Source: Nitrospiraceae bacterium (lineage in GTDB: Bacteria; Nitrospirota; Thermodesulfovibrionia; Thermodesulfovibrionales; Dissulfurispiraceae). Taken from it: a stretch of DNA of 61,738 bases. Location of the stretch: contig JAJFVG010000061.1 in the NCBI GenBank assembly GCA_021371915.1, positions 1 through 61,738 of the forward strand, written 5' to 3'. Position numbers and translations under genes: made by a program. Of the stretch, positions 36,208 through 45,155 are shown one piece after another (positions within the stretch are counted from its first letter, which is position 1; each line of letters begins with the position of its first letter). The notes under the pieces are model-generated. The model made no database searches. It was not told the DNA's origin and saw only the letters and a program-made list of their open reading frames with translations.

Positions 36208-38913
36208 TTGAGAGTTAGGGTTACTATAAATGGCGAACCCATGACAGTGGAGCCTGGCAGAACTATACTTGAGGTCTGCCGGACAGCAGGCATTCGCATA
36301 CCAACTCTTTGCCATGATGAACGGCTCGAACCATATGGCGGATGCAGGCTCTGCCTTGTGGAGATCAAGGGCATGGCGAGGCCGCTTGCATCATGCACCA
36401 CTCCTGTGCAGGAAGGCATGGAGATAACCACAGAGAGTCCGGCGCTGAGGCAGCTGCGCAGAACAACCCTTTCGCTCATACTTTCAAACCATCCCAATGA
36501 CTGCATGAAGTGCGAGCAGACCGGCAGCTGCACCCTTCAAGACCTCGCATATGAATATGATGCGGACGGTGATCTGTACAAAGGCGAAAAGTGGGATCTG
36601 CCAAAGAGAGAGGACAATCCATTCATCACCTATGAGCCCAACAAATGCATACTCTGCGGCAGATGCACAAGGATATGCAATGAGGTGGTGATGGCAGGCA
36701 CAATAGACATTACTGGCAGGGGATTCAGGGCAATGCCTGACACTGCCTTCAGCAAACCGCGCACGCTCGATAACTGTGAGTTCTGCGGCCAGTGCGTATC
36801 CACATGTCCGACAGGGGCGCTCACTGACAAAAGGGGCAGGGGACTCGGCCGCGACCATGAAATGAAAAAGGTCAAGACCACATGCTCATACTGCGGCACA
36901 GGCTGCAATTTTTATCTGAATGTAAAAGACAACAAAGTGGTTAAGGTGACATCAGCACTTGATGCGCCTGTAAACAGGGGCAACCTCTGCATAAAGGGCA
37001 GGTACGGATATGAGTTCATACACAGCCCTGACCGCATAAAGACTCCTCTCATAAAAAAGAATGGTGTGTTTCACGAGGCATCATGGGATGAGGCTCTCGA
37101 TCTTGTCTCAACAAGATTCAAAAGTCTTATCGAAAAATACGGGCCTGAAAAGGTGGGCGCGTTTTCATCAGCCCGCTGCACTAATGAAGAGAATTATCTG
37201 CTGGCCAAGTGGGTGAGATGCGCGGTTGGGTCCAATAATGTGGACAACTGCGCGCGGGTCTGACACGCTCCAACTGTGGCCGGTCTGGCCACCAGCCTCG
37301 GTGCAGGAGCAGCAACCAATTCTCTCGATCAGATGCCTGATATCGACACACTGTTCCTGTTTGGCTCAAATCCTACTGAAGGACATCCGATTGTTTCTCT
37401 CTGGCTCAAAAAGGCACTCAGAAACGGCGCAAAGCTTATAGTGGGCGATCCTAGAAAGACATGGATGGCAAAACGCGCTGACGTATGGCTTAATCTCAAA
37501 CCCGGCAGCAACATTGCGCTTTTAAACGGTATGCTCAATGCGATATTCCAGAATGGATGGGAAGATAAATCATTCATCACAAAAAGAACAGAAGGCATTG
37601 AAGAACTCAAGAAAAAAGTTGCTGAGTACGGGCCTGATGTGGTCGAAAAGATCACAGGCGTGTCGTGGGACAGTGTTGTTGAGGCAGCAAGGCTCTATTC
37701 CCATGCTGACAAGGCGATGATAGTCTACGGCCTCGGCGTGACTGAACATAAAACAGGCACTGAAAACGCAATAGCAATAGCAAATCTTGCGCTCGCTTGC
37801 GGACAGATAGGCAGGCCCTCAACAGGCATAATGGCACTGAGGGGGCAGAACAATGTGCAGGGCGCGTCAGATCTTGGGCCGTATCCTTCATCACTGCCTG
37901 GTTATCAGTCAGTGATGGATGCAAAGGCCAGGGAAAAATTCGAGAAGGCATGGGGCGTGCAAATAAAAGACAAGCCCGGCCTTAAATCCGTCGAGATGCT
38001 GGATGAATGCACAAAGGGAAACTTCAAGGGCCTCTATGTGCTCGGCTATGACATAGCGCAGACAGACCCGAACCTCAATCATGTATGGAAGGCTCTTGAG
38101 TCTGTAGAGTTTCTTGTTGTGCAGGATATATTCCATACAGAGACGACCAGGTTTGCTGATGTTGTGCTTCCGGGCGCGAGCTTTGCGGAAAAGGACGGCA
38201 CTTTTACAAACGGGGAGCGCAGGGTGCAGCGTGTGCGCAAGGCTATAGAGCCTCTATGCGGTATGGCAGACTGACAGGTTATATGCGAACTCTCATCCAG
38301 GATGGGCTATGAAATGAGCTACAGCCATCCGTCAGAGATAATGGATGAGATAGCTTCCCTTGTGCCTAATTACGGCGGCATCGATTATAAAAGAATTGAT
38401 GAGATGGGGCTTCAGTGGCCGTGTCCAACAAAAGATCATCCAGGCACATCCACTCTATACACTGACATATTCTCAAGGCCTGGCGGCCTGGCCCAGTTTA
38501 TGCCGCTTGACCATTCAGGCTCCGGAGAGAATCCGGATAATGAGTATCCGTTTGTGCTCGTAACGGGCAGAGTAAGGGAGCACTACAACAACGGTTCGAT
38601 GACAAGAAGATGCAGAGGCATTTTAGAGCTTGTGCCTGAAGAGCTGCTGGAGATAAGCCATGAGGATGCAGCAGAACTTGGAGTGCTTAACGGCGACTGG
38701 GTGAATGTTGCATCACGCAGGGGACAGATAAAGGTAAAGGCAAAGGTTACCAGCCGTTCTCAGGCAGGCAATGTGTTTCTTACATTCCATCATCCTGAAG
38801 CACTCACCAATATGCTCACATCAGGCTTTAGAGACCCGGTAACAGGCACTCCTGAATACAAGGTCTGCGCAGTCAAGATCGAAAAGACATACATTGAAGG
38901 CGACTGGTCATAG
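36208..38913 (+). CDS. fdhA: Selenocysteine-containing formate dehydrogenase, alpha subunit, with a second in-frame UGA
   Basis: One frame of 902 codons with internal TGA at 37261 (residue 352) and 38272 (residue 689). Domains in order: N-terminal [2Fe-2S] (CHDERLEPYGGCRLC), NuoG-like His/Cys site (NHPNDCMKCEQTGSC), two 4Fe-4S clusters (CILCGRCTRIC; CEFCGQCVSTC), the MopB Fe-S site (CSYCGTGC), the bis-MGD catalytic domain, and the C-terminal molydopterin-binding domain. UGA 352 sits in CARV-U-HAPTVAG, the catalytic selenocysteine site. UGA 689 (GMAD-*-QVICEL) falls where relatives usually have Trp. Termination there would remove 212 residues. Start TTG 36208 follows GGAGG by six bases. No fdhB-type partner is adjacent. 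Confidence 0.88.
37261..37295 (+). promoter_or_regulatory. Selenocysteine UGA and bacterial SECIS hairpin in fdhA
   Basis: TGA at 37261-37263 is followed by a stem GTGGCC (37276-37281) / GGCCAC (37287-37292) closing the loop GGTCT (37282-37286). The lower stem extends through a bulged C. The GGUCU loop starts 18 bases after the UGA, as in E. coli fdhF, where SelB binds it. Confidence 0.93.
38272..38274 (+). other. Second in-frame UGA in fdhA, at a normally Trp codon
   Basis: TGA in the same frame as both flanking parts of fdhA. The downstream 45 bases have no GGTCT-type loop, only a weak CATC/GATG pairing. One base (TGG to TGA) would explain it. Confidence 0.85.
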
Positions 38914-38964
38914 TTTTATTTCCGTTACTTTTTGACCTGTGTAATTAAAAAAACGAGGTGAAAA

Positions 38965-39041
38965 TGGCGGGGCGGACGGGGCTCGAACCCGCGACCTCCG
39001 GCGTGACAGGCCGGCGTTCTAACCAGCTGAACTACCGCCCC
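38965..39041 (-). tRNA. tRNA-Asp (anticodon GTC)
   Basis: Minus-strand cloverleaf: acceptor GGGGCGG/CCGCCCC, anticodon loop CTGTCAC with GTC, T loop TTCGAGC, discriminator G, and an encoded CCA (38965-38967). Confidence 0.97.
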
Positions 39042-39059
39042 ACAAGCGGTAAGTAAGAA

Positions 39060-39135
39060 TGGTAGGCGGAACAGGGATCGAACCTGTGACATCAGCCTTG
39101 TAAGGGCTGCGCTCTCCCAGCTGAGCTATCCGCCC
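39060..39135 (-). tRNA. tRNA-Val (anticodon TAC)
   Basis: Minus-strand cloverleaf: acceptor GGGCGGA/TCCGCCT, D arm GCTC...GAGC, anticodon loop CTTACAA with TAC, T loop TTCGATC, discriminator A and encoded CCA (39060-39062). It lies 18 bases upstream of tRNA-Asp, probably one transcript. Confidence 0.97.
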
Positions 39136-39181
39136 AAGAGAAAGTATATTTAACACTAGAGCACATGTTTTTGTCAACGCC

Positions 39182-39211
39182 TTGATTGAAGATCAGACAC
39201 TCCGTTATTAT
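39182..39211 (+). promoter_or_regulatory. Promoter for the L,D-transpeptidase gene
   Basis: TTGATT (39182-39187), 18 bases, TATTAT (39206-39211); ATG 39220 is eight bases further with no Shine-Dalgarno, so leaderless or nearly so. Confidence 0.5.
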
Positions 39212-39219
39212 CAAAGATA

Positions 39220-40119
39220 ATGACAAAACTTTTATTCAAATACGCAGCGGTTTTTTTTACGGTTTTTATCACATTTTTACTCTTGTGCAGCCCTTTGTTT
39301 GCGCAAACATACGCGTTCAGCAGCGAGGAATCAGTTGTTGGAATGGACCAGAACCATGTTGTGGCGGACAGGGAGTCTCTTATAGAGATAGCCAGAAAGT
39401 ACGGCATAGGATTTAATGCCATACACGCTGCCAATCCATCTCTGGATGAGTTTCTGCCCGGCAGCGGGGCAGAGGTTTTTATACCAACATCATTCATACT
39501 GCCTGATGAGAAGAAGAATTCGATAGTTATAAACCTTTCTGAAATGCGGCTCTACTATTTTTTCAGCAAAGGCAAATCCAGATATGTGAGCACGTTTCCG
39601 ATAGGTATAGGCACAGAGCTTGCCAATACTCCTGTCGGCGTTTTCAAGGTTACTCACAAAACCGTCAACCCCAGCTGGTATGTGCCGCCTTCCGTTCAGA
39701 AGGAGAGACCTGAACTGCCGAAGGTGGTGCCCCCAGGTCCTGAGAATCCTCTGGGCACTCATGCGATGAGGCTTTCTTCATCAACAGTGCTTGTTCATGG
39801 CACTCACAGGCCGTATGGTGTGGGCAGGCGGGTTAGCCACGGATGTATAAGGCTCTATCCGGAACATATTCCCCAGTTGTTCAGAATTGTGCCGATAGGC
39901 ACTCAGGTTTTTATCATCCAGCAGCCTGTAAAGGTTGGACAGCGTTTTGGTCGCGTATATGTTTCAGTTCATGATGATGACCATCTTCAGGGCTTCAATT
40001 ATTTGAGCGCTGCCATCGGGCAGCTCAAGCAGAAGAATCTGCTCGACAGAATAAGCACTGACAAGCTTTATGATGCGGTTGAGCATAAAAGCGGATATCC
40101 GGTAGATATAACAGAGTAA
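39220..40119 (+). CDS. L,D-transpeptidase with LysM-like domain (ErfK/YbiS/YcfS type)
   Basis: A 299-residue exported YkuD-domain enzyme. Signal peptide at residues ~8-29 (ending LFAQ), a LysM-like segment (DRESLIEIARKYGIGFNAIHAANPSL, ~50-92), and the YkuD domain ~100-220. The active site is SHGCIRLYP with Cys209, His207 and upstream LVHGTH (His193). The family makes 3-3 crosslinks or links lipoprotein Lys to meso-DAP. It converges on a lipoprotein that ends in Lys-Lys, which favours a Braun-lipoprotein-attaching role by inference. Confidence 0.92.
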   Translation: MTKLLFKYAAVFFTVFITFLLLCSPLFAQTYAFSSEESVVGMDQNHVVADRESLIEIARKYGIGFNAIHAANPSLDEFLPGSGAEVFIPTSFILPDEKKNSIVINLSEMRLYYFFSKGKSRYVSTFPIGIGTELANTPVGVFKVTHKTVNPSWYVPPSVQKERPELPKVVPPGPENPLGTHAMRLSSSTVLVHGTHRPYGVGRRVSHGCIRLYPEHIPQLFRIVPIGTQVFIIQQPVKVGQRFGRVYVSVHDDDHLQGFNYLSAAIGQLKQKNLLDRISTDKLYDAVEHKSGYPVDITE

Positions 40120-40138
40120 GGAATAAAGAGATGAAAAT

Positions 40139-40176
40139 AAAGAGAGGGCGTTCGCTACAGCGAACGCCCTCTCTTT
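40139..40176. terminator. Bidirectional terminator
   Basis: A perfect 18-bp inverted repeat (AAAGAGAGGGCGTTCGCT and its complement, 40139-40156 / 40159-40176) separates the convergent L,D-transpeptidase and lipoprotein genes. The ends are A-rich on the left and T-rich on the right, serving both strands. Confidence 0.9.
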
Positions 40177-40195
40177 ATTTTAAGTTGTTCAGTAA

Positions 40196-40588
40196 TTATT
40201 TCTTCTGGTGTAATTCAAATGCTTTTTTGGCTTTGTCTGAAGCGGACTCAGCCTTGCCAAGTGCAGCTTCAGCCCTTGCAGCAGCAGCTTCAGCGCGTTT
40301 TACAGCGTCATTAAGAGCAGCATCATTAGCACTGCAGCACTTCTTTGCATCAAGTGCAGCAGCCTTTGCGTCAGCAGCGTCTTTCTTAGCGGCATTAAGA
40401 TCAGCAGCTGATACAGAACCCTTGCTCTCAAGTGCAGCAACCCTTGCCTCCAGGGCAGAGTTCTTTGCCTCGAGCTTGCTTATTCTGTCTACGAGGGGAG
40501 TAATCTCCTGTTTTACATAGTCCTTTGTTGCGCAGCCGAATGCGAACATCAGTACAACCGCGAGAACGAGCAACATCAGTTTCTTCAT
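40196..40588 (-). CDS. Ala-rich coiled-coil outer-membrane lipoprotein (Lpp/OprI-like)
   Basis: A 130-residue lipoprotein with signal peptide and lipobox MFAFGC (Cys19), then a continuous heptad coiled coil. The first part is mixed (LVDRISKLEAKNSALEARVAALES) and the second an alanine zipper (AEAAAARAEAALGKAE). It ends HQKK. A terminal Lys is the residue by which Braun lipoprotein is bound to peptidoglycan. AGGAGGTG precedes ATG 40588. It is twice the length of E. coli Lpp and has an unusual CC pair in the middle (KKCCSAND). Other alanine-zipper lipoproteins are the alternative. Confidence 0.82.
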   Translation of the reverse strand: MKKLMLLVLAVVLMFAFGCATKDYVKQEITPLVDRISKLEAKNSALEARVAALESKGSVSAADLNAAKKDAADAKAAALDAKKCCSANDAALNDAVKRAEAAAARAEAALGKAESASDKAKKAFELHQKK

Positions 40589-40689
40589 AGTACACCTCCT
40601 TTCTAAAATATAATGGATTATTTTTATTCAATATACAACTATTGAAACTAAAATGCAACTCTTAACACCAAGGGCACATGTCTTTCATA

Positions 40690-41511
40690 TCAGCTGTTTT
40701 TTCTGAACAAATATGCCGTTAAAAAGCAGAGCGCCATTATGAGTACGATCGATCCGCCAGGGGCGAGGTTGAGCAGGTACGAGACAACTATGCCCGAGAC
40801 TACCGAAAAGAGCGTTATCAGCGAAGACACCAGTATCATCCTGAACAGGCTGTTTGTCAGCAGGTTCGCAGCAGCGCCAGGTATTACAAGAAGAGCAGAT
40901 ACCAGGATTATTCCAACAAGCTTTATCCCTGTAACAATGGCGATGGCCATGCAGATTATGAATATGAATTTAATTAGTCTTACCCTTATGCCGCTTGCAT
41001 AGGCAAGCTCTTCGTTGAATGTTATGAAGTGCAGCTCTTTTGTTATCAAAATAACGACTGTTGTGAGGACAAGTGTTACTGCTATCGCAACAGTCATGTC
41101 GGATTCGGTTATTGCGAGTATGCTGCCGAAGAGGTATCCGTACAGGTCAATATTGTATGAAGCTGAAAGTCCGATCAGCACTATGCCAAGCGCCATGGAT
41201 GATGAAAAAAATATGCCGATGGCAGTGTCTTCTGATAACCTGCCTTTCGAACTGATGTGTTCTATGCCTATGGCTGTTGCGATGGAGTATCCCAGTGCAG
41301 TGAGAATGGGGTTGATGCCTGTCATAAAGCCTATGGCAACTCCTCCGAACGCAGCATGCGATATGCCTGACCCGAGAAAGGATATGCGTCTGAGCACTAT
41401 AAAGACAGAGATTATGCCTGAAAATATGCCGAGCATCACGCCAGAAACAAGCGCCCTCTGTATAAATCCCATTGAAAGGGCTTCGCTTATCATGTTCATA
41501 TATTCAGTCAT
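40690..41511 (-). CDS. znuB: Zinc/manganese ABC transporter permease
   Basis: A 273-residue ABC-3 family integral membrane protein with about eight helices. It shows the family stretches SGIISVFIVLRRISFLGSGISHAAFGG and EELAYASGI near the ATPase-coupling loop, and VIPGAAANLLTNSL. It overlaps the znuC end by eight bases. The znuA-znuC-znuB order on the minus strand forms a complete importer. Zinc is favoured by the His-rich loop of ZnuA; manganese or iron cannot be excluded. Confidence 0.92.
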   Translation of the reverse strand: MTEYMNMISEALSMGFIQRALVSGVMLGIFSGIISVFIVLRRISFLGSGISHAAFGGVAIGFMTGINPILTALGYSIATAIGIEHISSKGRLSEDTAIGIFFSSSMALGIVLIGLSASYNIDLYGYLFGSILAITESDMTVAIAVTLVLTTVVILITKELHFITFNEELAYASGIRVRLIKFIFIICMAIAIVTGIKLVGIILVSALLVIPGAAANLLTNSLFRMILVSSLITLFSVVSGIVVSYLLNLAPGGSIVLIMALCFLTAYLFRKNS

Positions 41512-42277
41512 GCTTCAGCCTCTGGCATGTATGGCAGCACTCGCTGTGCGTCATTATATCAACATCCCTGCCGTAGAGTTTTTTGAGCACCGACTCTTCA
41601 AGCGCTCCAACAGGATGTCCGTGGTAGTGTAGTGTTTTGTTCAAACAGGCGATCTCATCCACATATGATGTGATGGCTCCTATATCGTGAGATACCATTA
41701 TGATCGAGAGCCCCATGCTGCGCTGGAGCTCTTTCAGAAGCTGGTAAAAATCATTTTGCCCGAGCATGTCTATGCCTGTGTTCGGCTCATCCAGCAGCAG
41801 CAGGCATGGCTTGTTGATAAGCGCTCTGGCAATGGACACCCTCTGCTGCTGTCCGCCGGAGAGTCTGGAAAACGAAGCTTCTTCAAGGCCTGACATGCCG
41901 AGCGTGGCGAGCGCTTCATATGCCCGGTGCCTGTGTTTGATTGACGGCCATCGCAGCATTCCCAGCTCGTGGTATAGACCCATAAGCACCACATCAACTG
42001 CCCTTGCCGGAAAATTGCTTATGATATTCTGCGTCTGAGGCAGATAGCCCAGCAGGTTTTTTCTCACAGCCTCATACGGAGTCATGCCGCAGACCGATAC
42101 GTTGCCTGTTGTTGGTCTGATGCTTCCTATCAACGTCCTCAGTAAAGTGGTTTTGCCGCAGCCGTTTGGGCCGACTATGCCGAGGAATTTTCCGCTTTCA
42201 AGCGACAGGGTAATATTGCTGAGCACTTTCGTGTTGTTGAGGATTACGCTCAGGTTTTCAATAGCTATTGAGTTCAT
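41504..42277 (-). CDS. znuC: Zinc/manganese ABC transporter ATPase
   Basis: A 257-residue ABC ATPase: Walker A GPNGCGKTTLLR, Q-loop LPQTQNI, signature LSGGQQQRVSIARAL, Walker B LLLLDEPNTGID and switch His in VSHDIGAI. It ends with a short His/Cys-containing tail (HSECCHTCQRLKHD), which could bind metal. It overlaps the znuA stop by four bases. Confidence 0.94.
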   Translation of the reverse strand: MNSIAIENLSVILNNTKVLSNITLSLESGKFLGIVGPNGCGKTTLLRTLIGSIRPTTGNVSVCGMTPYEAVRKNLLGYLPQTQNIISNFPARAVDVVLMGLYHELGMLRWPSIKHRHRAYEALATLGMSGLEEASFSRLSGGQQQRVSIARALINKPCLLLLDEPNTGIDMLGQNDFYQLLKELQRSMGLSIIMVSHDIGAITSYVDEIACLNKTLHYHGHPVGALEESVLKKLYGRDVDIMTHSECCHTCQRLKHD

Positions 42278-43182
42278 TTCATCGCCCGCTGCATCTGCGC
42301 GGTATTGTACCTCATGAGCTTCAGATATGTTGATGTATCGCTGTTTTGCGGAGATCCTATCGGATCGAGGAGCACCACTTTTGCGCCGGCCTCGGCAGCT
42401 ATTGCTTCAGCTATCTTTGGATTGAACTGTGGTTCGGCAAATACGACCTTTGCCCTGCTCTTTTTGAGTCTGGTGATTATATTAGAGACGTTTTTTGGAG
42501 ATGGCTCTCTGCCGGGTGCTTCTTCTATAACTCCCAGAATGTCAAGATTGTATCGGTGAGAAAAATATGCCCATGCAGAATGAAATGTTACATACCCGCG
42601 GTTTGTGAAGCCTGCTGTCTTTTCTGATATATCTCTATGCAACATGTCGAGTTCTTTTTTGTAGGCAGCAGCATTTTTGGCGTATTGTGTCTTTGAAGCC
42701 GGATCAATTTGAGAAAGGGTTGCTGCTATTTTATCAACCATCATGGAACAGAGCACAGGGTCGAGCCAATAGTGCGGGTCAGGGTGCTTCCGGTTTTTTG
42801 AATGCTTGTGTTCTGCATCGTGACTATGTGATGCGTATATCAGCGGCATCCCCTCTGACAGGTCGACAACTCTAAGGTCTTTTTTGCCGGCTGCTTTTAT
42901 TATCTTGTCTGCCCATAGCTCAAGGTCTGCCCCGATTTTGAAAAAGCCTTTTGCCTGCTGTATCTCACTCATAATTCCCGGAGTGGGTTCGAATATATGC
43001 GGGGAAGCACCTGCCGGAAGGAGAGTTATTACCTCTACCCTGTCTGATCCTATGTTCCTGATAATGTCTGCAAGGGGATGAATGGTTGCGATGACCTTTA
43101 TCTTTGCAGCAGGCTGCGCATCAATAGATGAAACCGAAAAGATCAGGAGTATTAGGGTTATTAGGACTGCTGCTGTTTTCAA
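42274..43182 (-). CDS. znuA: Zinc/manganese ABC transporter substrate-binding protein
   Basis: A 302-residue cluster A-I binding protein. It has a signal peptide (residues 1-22), metal ligand His in SPHIFEPTP (His62), a His-rich loop at 119-137 (SHSHDAEHKHSKNRKHPDPH) typical of zinc-specific ZnuA, and later ligands in TFHSAWAYFSHRY and EPQFNP. It begins with TTG 43182 four bases after AGGAGG. It is divergent from the MFS gene with 63 bases between; no clear Zur box was identified there. Confidence 0.93.
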   Translation of the reverse strand: MKTAAVLITLILLIFSVSSIDAQPAAKIKVIATIHPLADIIRNIGSDRVEVITLLPAGASPHIFEPTPGIMSEIQQAKGFFKIGADLELWADKIIKAAGKKDLRVVDLSEGMPLIYASHSHDAEHKHSKNRKHPDPHYWLDPVLCSMMVDKIAATLSQIDPASKTQYAKNAAAYKKELDMLHRDISEKTAGFTNRGYVTFHSAWAYFSHRYNLDILGVIEEAPGREPSPKNVSNIITRLKKSRAKVVFAEPQFNPKIAEAIAAEAGAKVVLLDPIGSPQNSDTSTYLKLMRYNTAQMQRAMK

Positions 43183-43245
43183 CCTGCCTCCTGTCCAGAT
43201 AATGTGTATGCAGTAAGATGTGTGAAATAATTGTTATTATAGCAG

Positions 43246-44466
43246 ATGGCAGATGCTTATAAGTTTTCAGCCCTCTACTACAGGGATTTCAGGCTCTTCT
43301 GGACAGGCCAGGTCATATCTCTCTCAGGCACATGGATGCAGAGCGTGGTGCAGAGCTGGCTTGTCTATTCCCTGACAAAATCGGCTCTTTATCTCGGTAT
43401 TGTGGCATCACTGGCCTCGCTGCCCATACTGGCGTTTTCTCTGCTGGGCGGGCATGTGGCGGACATTTACCCAAAAAGGAATATCATCATTACAACCCAG
43501 ATTCTCTCGATAATACCGGCGCTTTTGCTCGGACTGCTAACAGAGGCTGGAACCGTGAAGTTCTGGCACATAGCACTGGCAGCTCTCTTTCTCGGCACTG
43601 TGAACGCATTTGATGTGCCTGCCAGACAGGCCTTTATGTTCGATCTTGTGGGCAGGGCTGACATAACAAATGCCATAGCACTGAATTCAGCGGCATTCAA
43701 CGGCGCCAGAATAGTAGGGCCTGCTATTGCAGGTGTAATAATAGCAAGCATAGGCATACCAGCATGTTTCTTTATTAATGCCATAAGTTTTGTGCCTGTT
43801 GTTGCTGCCCTGTTTGCAGTAAAGGCAAGAGGCATTTCAAATGACTCCCGGCATGGAGGAATGTTCAAGGGCATTGCAGAGGGCTGGAGATTTGTGGCCA
43901 AAGAGAAGGATATATTTTATATACTATCGCTGATAGCTGTGTTCAGCCTCTTCGGCATACCATATGCCGCTCTTCTTCCTGTGGTCGCTGTAGAGACACT
44001 TGGCGGCGGGTCTGACACTTACAGCGCCTTGGTGGCAGCAGGAGGCGCGGGCTCTTTTATCGCTGCTGTTACAATAGCTGTTAAAGGCGAGGTAAAGAGA
44101 AAAGATATATTCATGCCGGCTACTGCGGTTATGTTTTCATCAGCGCTTGTGGCGCTGGCGTTTTCACGCAACCAGTATGCGAGTATGGCGCTCGTATTTA
44201 TAGCAGGATGCGGCATAGTAAGCTTTCTTGCAACAGCCAACAGCTTTATACAGCAAAAAGTGGCGGATTCATTGCGGGGCAGAGTGATGAGCCTTTACAC
44301 ACTGGTCTTTCTGGGGCTCGCTCCGATAGGCAATTCGATAATAGGTTTGAGCGCCCATTATACAGGAGCAGTAAATTCTCTTGGGCTATTTGCTTTGGTA
44401 TGCCTTGCCGGGTCAGCGATCTTGATGAGGCTTTTTAAAACGCAATACAACAGGAGCGCAAAATGA
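43246..44466 (+). CDS. MFS transporter (MFS_3/EntS-like exporter)
   Basis: A 406-residue 12-helix major facilitator. The N-terminus FRLFWTGQVISLSGTWMQSVVQSWLVY and the loop GGHVADIYPKRN match the EntS/MFS_3 subgroup, whose known members export siderophores or small molecules. Substrate is unknown. TATTAT at 43235-43240 is five bases before the ATG, without a Shine-Dalgarno, suggesting a leaderless mRNA. It overlaps tsaB by four bases. Confidence 0.88.
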   Translation: MADAYKFSALYYRDFRLFWTGQVISLSGTWMQSVVQSWLVYSLTKSALYLGIVASLASLPILAFSLLGGHVADIYPKRNIIITTQILSIIPALLLGLLTEAGTVKFWHIALAALFLGTVNAFDVPARQAFMFDLVGRADITNAIALNSAAFNGARIVGPAIAGVIIASIGIPACFFINAISFVPVVAALFAVKARGISNDSRHGGMFKGIAEGWRFVAKEKDIFYILSLIAVFSLFGIPYAALLPVVAVETLGGGSDTYSALVAAGGAGSFIAAVTIAVKGEVKRKDIFMPATAVMFSSALVALAFSRNQYASMALVFIAGCGIVSFLATANSFIQQKVADSLRGRVMSLYTLVFLGLAPIGNSIIGLSAHYTGAVNSLGLFALVCLAGSAILMRLFKTQYNRSAK

Positions 44467-45155
44467 AATGTCTTGCTGTGGAAACCTCCACAATGCTCGG
44501 CGGAGCTGCCATTGTTGAAGATAACAGACTGGTGGCAGAGTTAAGGATTAATGTCAGGACAACTCACTCAGAGGGTCTTATGCCTGCCATTGACTTCCTG
44601 CTGCACCGGGCAGGACTCAGTATTGGAGATATGGACCTGTTCAGCGTATCAGCAGGCCCTGGATCATTTACCGGACTGAGGGTAGGCCTGAGCACTGTAA
44701 AGGGGCTGGCGTTTTCAACAGGCAAGCCGATTGCAGCTGTCTCTTCACTAGAAGCGCTTGCCTGGAATTTGCCGTTCAGCGCGCATCAGGTATGTCCGCT
44801 TTTTGATGCCCGCAGGAAAGAAGTTTATGCAGGAATATACAGATGGGGCGCGCAGGGATTCGAGCCTGCAATGCCTGAGAAGGCGCAAAAGATAGAGGAC
44901 CTCCTTTCAGCCATTGATCAGCCGACTGTATTCATTGGAGAGGCTGCGGATTTGTGCAGGGATATAATTATCGGGAGGCTCGGCAGTCTGGCGCTTTTTG
45001 CTCCGCCTCAGAAGATGTCGCCTTCTCCTGCAAATGTGGGTTATCTGGGAATAGTCAGCGCAAGCCGCGGAGAGCTGCATGAGGCAGCTGATATTATGCC
45101 GAGGTATCTCAGGAAGTCAGAGGCAGAGGTTAAGTTTGACGCAGGGAAGGTGTAG
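44463..45155 (+). CDS. tsaB: tRNA threonylcarbamoyladenosine synthesis protein TsaB
   Basis: A 230-residue ASKHA-fold protein that partners TsaD and TsaE in t6A synthesis. Diagnostic stretches: CLAVETSTMLGGAAIV, TTHSEGLMPAIDFLL, VSAGPGSFTGLRVGLSTVKGLAF and PLFDARRKEVYAG. ATG 44463 overlaps the MFS stop (ATGA). The following rimI gene starts directly after the stop. Confidence 0.95.
   Translation: MKCLAVETSTMLGGAAIVEDNRLVAELRINVRTTHSEGLMPAIDFLLHRAGLSIGDMDLFSVSAGPGSFTGLRVGLSTVKGLAFSTGKPIAAVSSLEALAWNLPFSAHQVCPLFDARRKEVYAGIYRWGAQGFEPAMPEKAQKIEDLLSAIDQPTVFIGEAADLCRDIIIGRLGSLALFAPPQKMSPSPANVGYLGIVSASRGELHEAADIMPRYLRKSEAEVKFDAGKV

Noticed and set aside
38272-38320. Second fdhA UGA as another selenocysteine codon
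   Set aside because: No GGUCU-type loop follows; the only pairing is a weak CATC/GATG stem, and the position is normally Trp rather than a catalytic residue. Left open as readthrough, mutation or error.
36193-38913. Three separate genes for the formate dehydrogenase
   Set aside because: All three pieces are in one frame, meet exactly at the two TGA codons, and align end to end with one family.
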